This document shows positions 34,448 to 37,652 of a stretch of DNA of 37,652 bases, piece after piece; position 1 is the first letter of the stretch; each line of letters begins with the position of its first letter. Location of the stretch: NCBI GenBank assembly GCA_029006735.1, contig JAQXGN010000052.1:1-37652 (forward strand). The letters run 5' to 3'. The position numbers and the translations under genes are program-made. The DNA is from Caryophanales bacterium (GTDB lineage: Bacteria > Bacillota_I > Bacilli_A > RFN20 > CAG-449). The notes beneath the pieces are model-generated. The model worked only from the letters and a program-made list of their open reading frames with translations, was not told the DNA's origin and searched no databases.

Positions 34448-35428
34448 TTAACTTGAACGATTATTTTCTTTAATAAATTGATCGATTATTTTCTTTTTTA
34501 AATGTAAAAAATTGTCTAATAAACCTAAAATAATCAAAACTATAGGGAAAATAAACACTAAAATGAAAAGAAGAACAATCAATCCCTTTTTCTTGTTTAA
34601 TGATAAATATAACACCCCTAATTGAAATCCAAAGTATACATATATTAATGATGATATGATAAATAAATTGATAATTACTAAAGCCACATAATAAAAAACA
34701 CCATATAAATTTTTAAAAAAGAACATAGAAATAACTGCCGCAATCGAAATTACTAAATATAGTAAACCATATGACCAATGAAAACTGTTTAATCCGACTA
34801 TCTGCTTCGGTTTTTTATCTTCATATTTAAATAAACGCCCTCTATTAACAATCAATAAAAAAATCATATAAGAACATGTTGACTCAATTAATGATAAAAT
34901 GATAATAATGGAAGGAATAAGACCATTCATTAAACTTTCAACGAAGGCAGAATCAACCTTATTAATACCTAGATTTTCCGCTAAAAGCGCGATTTTTTCT
35001 ACCATAAAATGTATTTCTTCGAATATATTTTCTATGCCTAATACTTTTGCCATTACAAAGGTAGATAATACTTCACTAATAGATACTAAAATCGTTGAAA
35101 TTAAAATAATATAAACAATCTTAATGTTTCTTTTAGCGAAAACACCACCTTGTAAACATCCTATTAATAAAGCAGGTAATATATACACCAAAGATCCAAA
35201 AGGATTACTACACAAGAATATAGATAATAAAAAAGTTGCTACGCTTGGAATAATTCCTATCTTCCAATCATACTTAAAACAAAATAAGGCAATAGGAACA
35301 GGTAAAATAAAAAACACTTCATATTCTAACATTGCTCCAGTAATCCTGGAAATAGTTAAAAATAGGGCGTATATCGCCACAATAATCGCACCATCAGTTA
35401 TTTGTCTTATTTTAATAGATTTGTTCAT
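34448..35428 (-). CDS. yybS: YybS family membrane protein (DUF2232)
   Basis: A 326-residue integral membrane protein with eight or so helices. The N-terminal part (ITDGAIIVAIYALFLTISRI, FFILPVPIALFCFKYDWKIG) resembles the substrate-binding components of ECF transporters, to which DUF2232 is distantly related. No ligand is known. The yybS-gdpP-rplI-dnaB order is conserved in Bacillota and supports the name more than sequence alone. AGAGG precedes the ATG. The gene is separated from gdpP by 95 bp with hairpins. Confidence 0.85.
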   Translation of the reverse strand: MNKSIKIRQITDGAIIVAIYALFLTISRITGAMLEYEVFFILPVPIALFCFKYDWKIGIIPSVATFLLSIFLCSNPFGSLVYILPALLIGCLQGGVFAKRNIKIVYIILISTILVSISEVLSTFVMAKVLGIENIFEEIHFMVEKIALLAENLGINKVDSAFVESLMNGLIPSIIIILSLIESTCSYMIFLLIVNRGRLFKYEDKKPKQIVGLNSFHWSYGLLYLVISIAAVISMFFFKNLYGVFYYVALVIINLFIISSLIYVYFGFQLGVLYLSLNKKKGLIVLLFILVFIFPIVLIILGLLDNFLHLKKKIIDQFIKENNRSS

Positions 35429-35493
35429 ATATGCCTCTATTTTACTATATTTTTATCATATTAATATTATATATAATATTGGTTAAAAAATAA

Positions 35494-35521
35494 TAAAAAA
35501 GCTAGAAATTTCTTTCTAGCT
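35494..35521 (-). terminator. Terminator of the GH43 lipoprotein gene
   Basis: AGCTAGAAA-N4-TTTCTAGCT is a perfect 9-bp stem (35521-35500) followed by six T (35499-35494), 11 nt past the stop codon. Confidence 0.9.
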
Positions 35522-35532
35522 CATTATTCTTA

Positions 35533-36969
35533 TTAAAAATTTGCTTTTATTCTTTCTAATTCTTCTCTAGTAAGATTTAAAATAGTACCATGTCTTTTTT
35601 TCAAAGAATCAAAAGAATATTCTCCTTTAGATAATACTTTCCATGATTCATTACTATTTGTAGTATCTTCAATATCTGTTGTTCTTAAAGGTAAATACCC
35701 AGATCCGTTTGCATATTGATCTGCCATTAATCCATATTCTGGGACATCTGGATCAGCCCAATCTTTTTTATTCATTTTAAAGAATTCAGGTCCCTCTAAA
35801 GTACTATTATCTAATTTACTAATATTTTGTCCTGCTAAACTTAATCCTAATTCATCTAAATCTAAGACTTTTTCCCAACTAGTAGGATCCAATAATTCTT
35901 TTGTTTTCATGACTCTAATACCACCATTTTCTTCATTATTATCGCCATCTTTTGATGCACTATAGTAAGTATCTCCTATTTTAAGAATAGTAGTATCAAT
36001 AATTTCACGGTTTTTCCCGTCTGGATCATTTTGATTATCAATTAATATCTTTGTATCTGAAAAATGAATGAAATCTCTTGTAGATACATAATAGATTGCG
36101 TTTGGTTTTGCTTTCATTTTTGTCTCATTATCCATAATACTTGATGCAAAGAAGATAATATATTCACCTATTTCATCATCATAAATCATTTCAGGAGCCC
36201 AAGCCATACCTGCATCTTTTGGTGCAACTGGCAAAAGTTTTGGTTCCCCCCAATTAATCAAATCATTTGATTGCCACAATACAAGATTATGACTTCCAGT
36301 AGTGCTAGGATCATAATATCCTTGTTCATTAATTTTCCATCCACCACGATAATAAATGCTTAGATCTGTTGCAATAAGGAAGAATCTATCTCCTTCAGGA
36401 GAACGACAAATATAAGGATCTCTAACTCCTTTTTCCCCAACATTACTGATTAACACTGGTTTTTTATTATTCATGTCTTTGAAATTTAACCCATTTTCAC
36501 TTAATGCAAAATAGATTTGTTCTCCGTTAGCATTACTTTCACCAATAAAATGGCCAAATAGATATCCTTCATAATCATCTTCTTGGATTTCGTATTCTAA
36601 TCCTTTGACTACTACTTCTTGTTCGTAGAAGCCTTTTTTACCTTCTTTTTCAATTATTGCTTTTAATTTTACTGTTGTATCTTCTGCTAGTCTTGTTACC
36701 ATACCTGGTTTAATGTTTTCGTATGTATCCGTATAGATTACATCATAATCATCACTTTCCCAAGTAATTGTTGCTCCTTCTATTTCTTCTGGTAAATATA
36801 TGTTTCCATATATTCCATCTGCAAAAGGAATATCTAAATCGCCTTTAATTGATTCAATAAATCCTTCTTCAAGTGGTTCAAACGACTCAATTGAAGAAAC
36901 TCCTCCGCCTCCACATGATGTTAATAACAAACATATTGCAGGAAGGATAAATAATTTGCCCTTATTCAT
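35533..36969 (-). CDS. Secreted lipoprotein, glycoside hydrolase family 43-like
   Basis: A 478-residue lipoprotein: signal peptide with lipobox LLTSC (lipidated Cys19) followed by Gly-rich linker. Residues 40-125 form an Ig-like/atrophied domain (GATITWESDDYDVI). The rest is a five-bladed propeller of the arabinofuranosidase/xylosidase type, with GVRDPYICRSPEG (catalytic-base Asp region), LVLWQSNDLINW, WAPEMIYD, an IIDTTILKIGDTYY blade and LEGPEFF, where Glu fits the general acid. Substrate is likely an arabinan- or xylan-type side chain, not certain. AAAGGA precedes the ATG. A long inverted repeat lies upstream. It is a monocistronic unit beside housekeeping genes, perhaps acquired. Confidence 0.87.
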   Translation of the reverse strand: MNKGKLFILPAICLLLTSCGGGGVSSIESFEPLEEGFIESIKGDLDIPFADGIYGNIYLPEEIEGATITWESDDYDVIYTDTYENIKPGMVTRLAEDTTVKLKAIIEKEGKKGFYEQEVVVKGLEYEIQEDDYEGYLFGHFIGESNANGEQIYFALSENGLNFKDMNNKKPVLISNVGEKGVRDPYICRSPEGDRFFLIATDLSIYYRGGWKINEQGYYDPSTTGSHNLVLWQSNDLINWGEPKLLPVAPKDAGMAWAPEMIYDDEIGEYIIFFASSIMDNETKMKAKPNAIYYVSTRDFIHFSDTKILIDNQNDPDGKNREIIDTTILKIGDTYYSASKDGDNNEENGGIRVMKTKELLDPTSWEKVLDLDELGLSLAGQNISKLDNSTLEGPEFFKMNKKDWADPDVPEYGLMADQYANGSGYLPLRTTDIEDTTNSNESWKVLSKGEYSFDSLKKRHGTILNLTREELERIKANF

Positions 36970-37032
36970 TTTTGTTACTTTCCTTTCTTAAAAATATCAA
37001 CCATTTTAATTATTCTTTAATAAAAGATAAGT

Positions 37033-37080
37033 TTTTCTAATAATTAAGAATTCTTTAAAACATCAATAATTATTAGAAAA
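37033..37080. repeat. 14-bp inverted repeat upstream of the GH43 gene
   Basis: TTTTCTAATAATTA (37033-37046) and its exact complement (37067-37080) are separated by 20 nt, 63 nt before the GH43 ATG. On the minus strand TTGATG followed at 17-18 nt by TTATTAG falls across the repeat, so a promoter with an operator is possible. The right arm also merges with the T-run of the preceding terminator. Confidence 0.55.
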
Positions 37081-37108
37081 GGTCAACAGGCTTAGCGCTT
37101 GCTGACCT
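37077..37108 (-). terminator. Terminator after the carbohydrate-binding-like gene
   Basis: AGGTCA-G-CA pairs with TG-T-TGACCT around a loop of about 11 nt (37108-37080), followed by TTTT. It lies 28 nt past the stop codon. Confidence 0.75.
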
Positions 37109-37136
37109 TAAAAATTATTTTTTAAATACCTATTAA

Positions 37137-37652
37137 TTAAGCTTCAACAAAGTAGAATTCGAAGTATTGTAAACCATATGAATCTGTTGCAGCAAGAGTA
37201 AATTCGTTTGTTCCTGCCTTTAATGTAAATTCACCATAATCTGCAATACCACATGTGTCTGCTGTTGTGCCTCTAATACCCATTTCATAATATGTTGTTG
37301 TAGGCATTGTGATAGTATCTCCATTAACTGTCATAACTGTATTTGTTTTGTTATCTGGTAATACTTTAATTGCAGAACTACCACCATTTTTACCTGTGTA
37401 ATATGAATAGCCATTACTCTCTGAGCAGTTTTCAGCAACGTCAACATTAACTTTTGCCATTAAATGTCCTTTTACAGGTGCATCAACAGAGAATTTGTAT
37501 GATGCAATAGCAGTTCCATCATACTTACCGCTTGATCCTTTTGGTAATTTTTTACCTTCTGCAGTAATCTTGCCATTTAAATCTTGAGCTGCACTAATCT
37601 TATATGCTTTTTTACCACATTCACAAACACCAACTGCATATGTTGATTCACC
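37137..37652 (-). CDS. C-terminal part of a secreted carbohydrate-binding-like protein (5' end beyond window)
   Basis: The frame stays open to the window edge, giving the last 171 residues. A CxC motif (VGVCECGKKAYKI) leads into a beta-sandwich-like region: SYKFSVDAPVKGHLMAKVNV, SYYTGKNGGSSAIKV, a Thr-rich turn, then LKAGTNEFTLAATDSYGLQYFEFYFVEA at the end. The last part resembles the final strands of CBM6/CBM35-type domains, where the GxNxF-type ending is common. Two Cys (NC and DTC) could form a disulphide. The likely location is outside the cell, beside a GH43 lipoprotein with which it may act in glycan use. Family assignment is tentative; an upstream catalytic or surface domain cannot be seen. 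Confidence 0.6.
   Translation of the reverse strand, partial: GESTYAVGVCECGKKAYKISAAQDLNGKITAEGKKLPKGSSGKYDGTAIASYKFSVDAPVKGHLMAKVNVDVAENCSESNGYSYYTGKNGGSSAIKVLPDNKTNTVMTVNGDTITMPTTTYYEMGIRGTTADTCGIADYGEFTLKAGTNEFTLAATDSYGLQYFEFYFVEA

Noticed and set aside
35124-35486. Plus-strand ORF of 120 codons opposite yybS
   Set aside because: Shadow of the conserved yybS gene, with no start signals.

Overview
This window comes from a low-GC (roughly 30%) Gram-positive chromosome. The gene order is that of Bacillota: dnaX-ebfC-recR-tmk-holB-ricT-rsmI on one strand and yybS-gdpP-rplI-dnaB-walJ-rlmH on the other, close to the two ends of the Bacillus subtilis origin region. Long Asn/Lys/Ile-rich proteins, AAGGAG-type ribosome binding sites, comFA/comFC, a SpoIIQ-like protein and two release factors point to an Erysipelotrichia/RF39-like gut member of the Bacilli, near the Mollicutes branch and probably able to sporulate. 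The genus is inference. Trp is encoded by TGG and RF2 is present, so this is code 11, but none of the 33 coding regions with a visible stop ends in TGA.

Left edge (1-450): debris that looks mobile. It holds three 19-bp direct repeats, a promoter with a palindromic operator driving a 19-codon ORF, four 10-bp TGACGA repeats, and a fragment resembling a tmRNA or tRNA 3' end. Then come tmRNA (ssrA, 455-829, minus) and, directly upstream of it, a transcription unit of about 1.1 kb (893 to about 2027, minus) without a coding region. That unit has its own promoter and terminator and many hairpins with GNRA or UUCG loops. It is the most interesting object here: a large ornate RNA, of ROOL/GOLLD-like character or new.

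Region 2.1-12.2 kb (minus): ATP-grasp protein, then secA-prfB-yitT-hypothetical-ctp-uvrB as a tightly overlapping run. prfB carries the classical CTT TGA C programmed frameshift.

Region 12.5-18.7 kb (minus): prfA-prmC, a small exported protein, tsaC-rpiB, a spoIIQ-like gene behind a sigma-F-like promoter, comFA-comFC, and a cold-shock gene. The terminator hairpin after spoIIQ also contains the comFA ribosome binding site.

Region 18.9-26.1 kb (plus): a phosphodiesterase/alkaline phosphatase-fold protein, then dnaX-ebfC-recR-tmk-holB-ricT-rsmI (replication, recombination, dTMP synthesis, rRNA modification).

Region 26.1-37.65 kb (minus): yfhO, rlmH, walJ, dnaB, rplI, gdpP, yybS (replicative helicase, ribosome, c-di-AMP turnover, envelope), then a GH43 lipoprotein and the C-terminal part of a secreted carbohydrate-binding-like protein that runs off the right edge.
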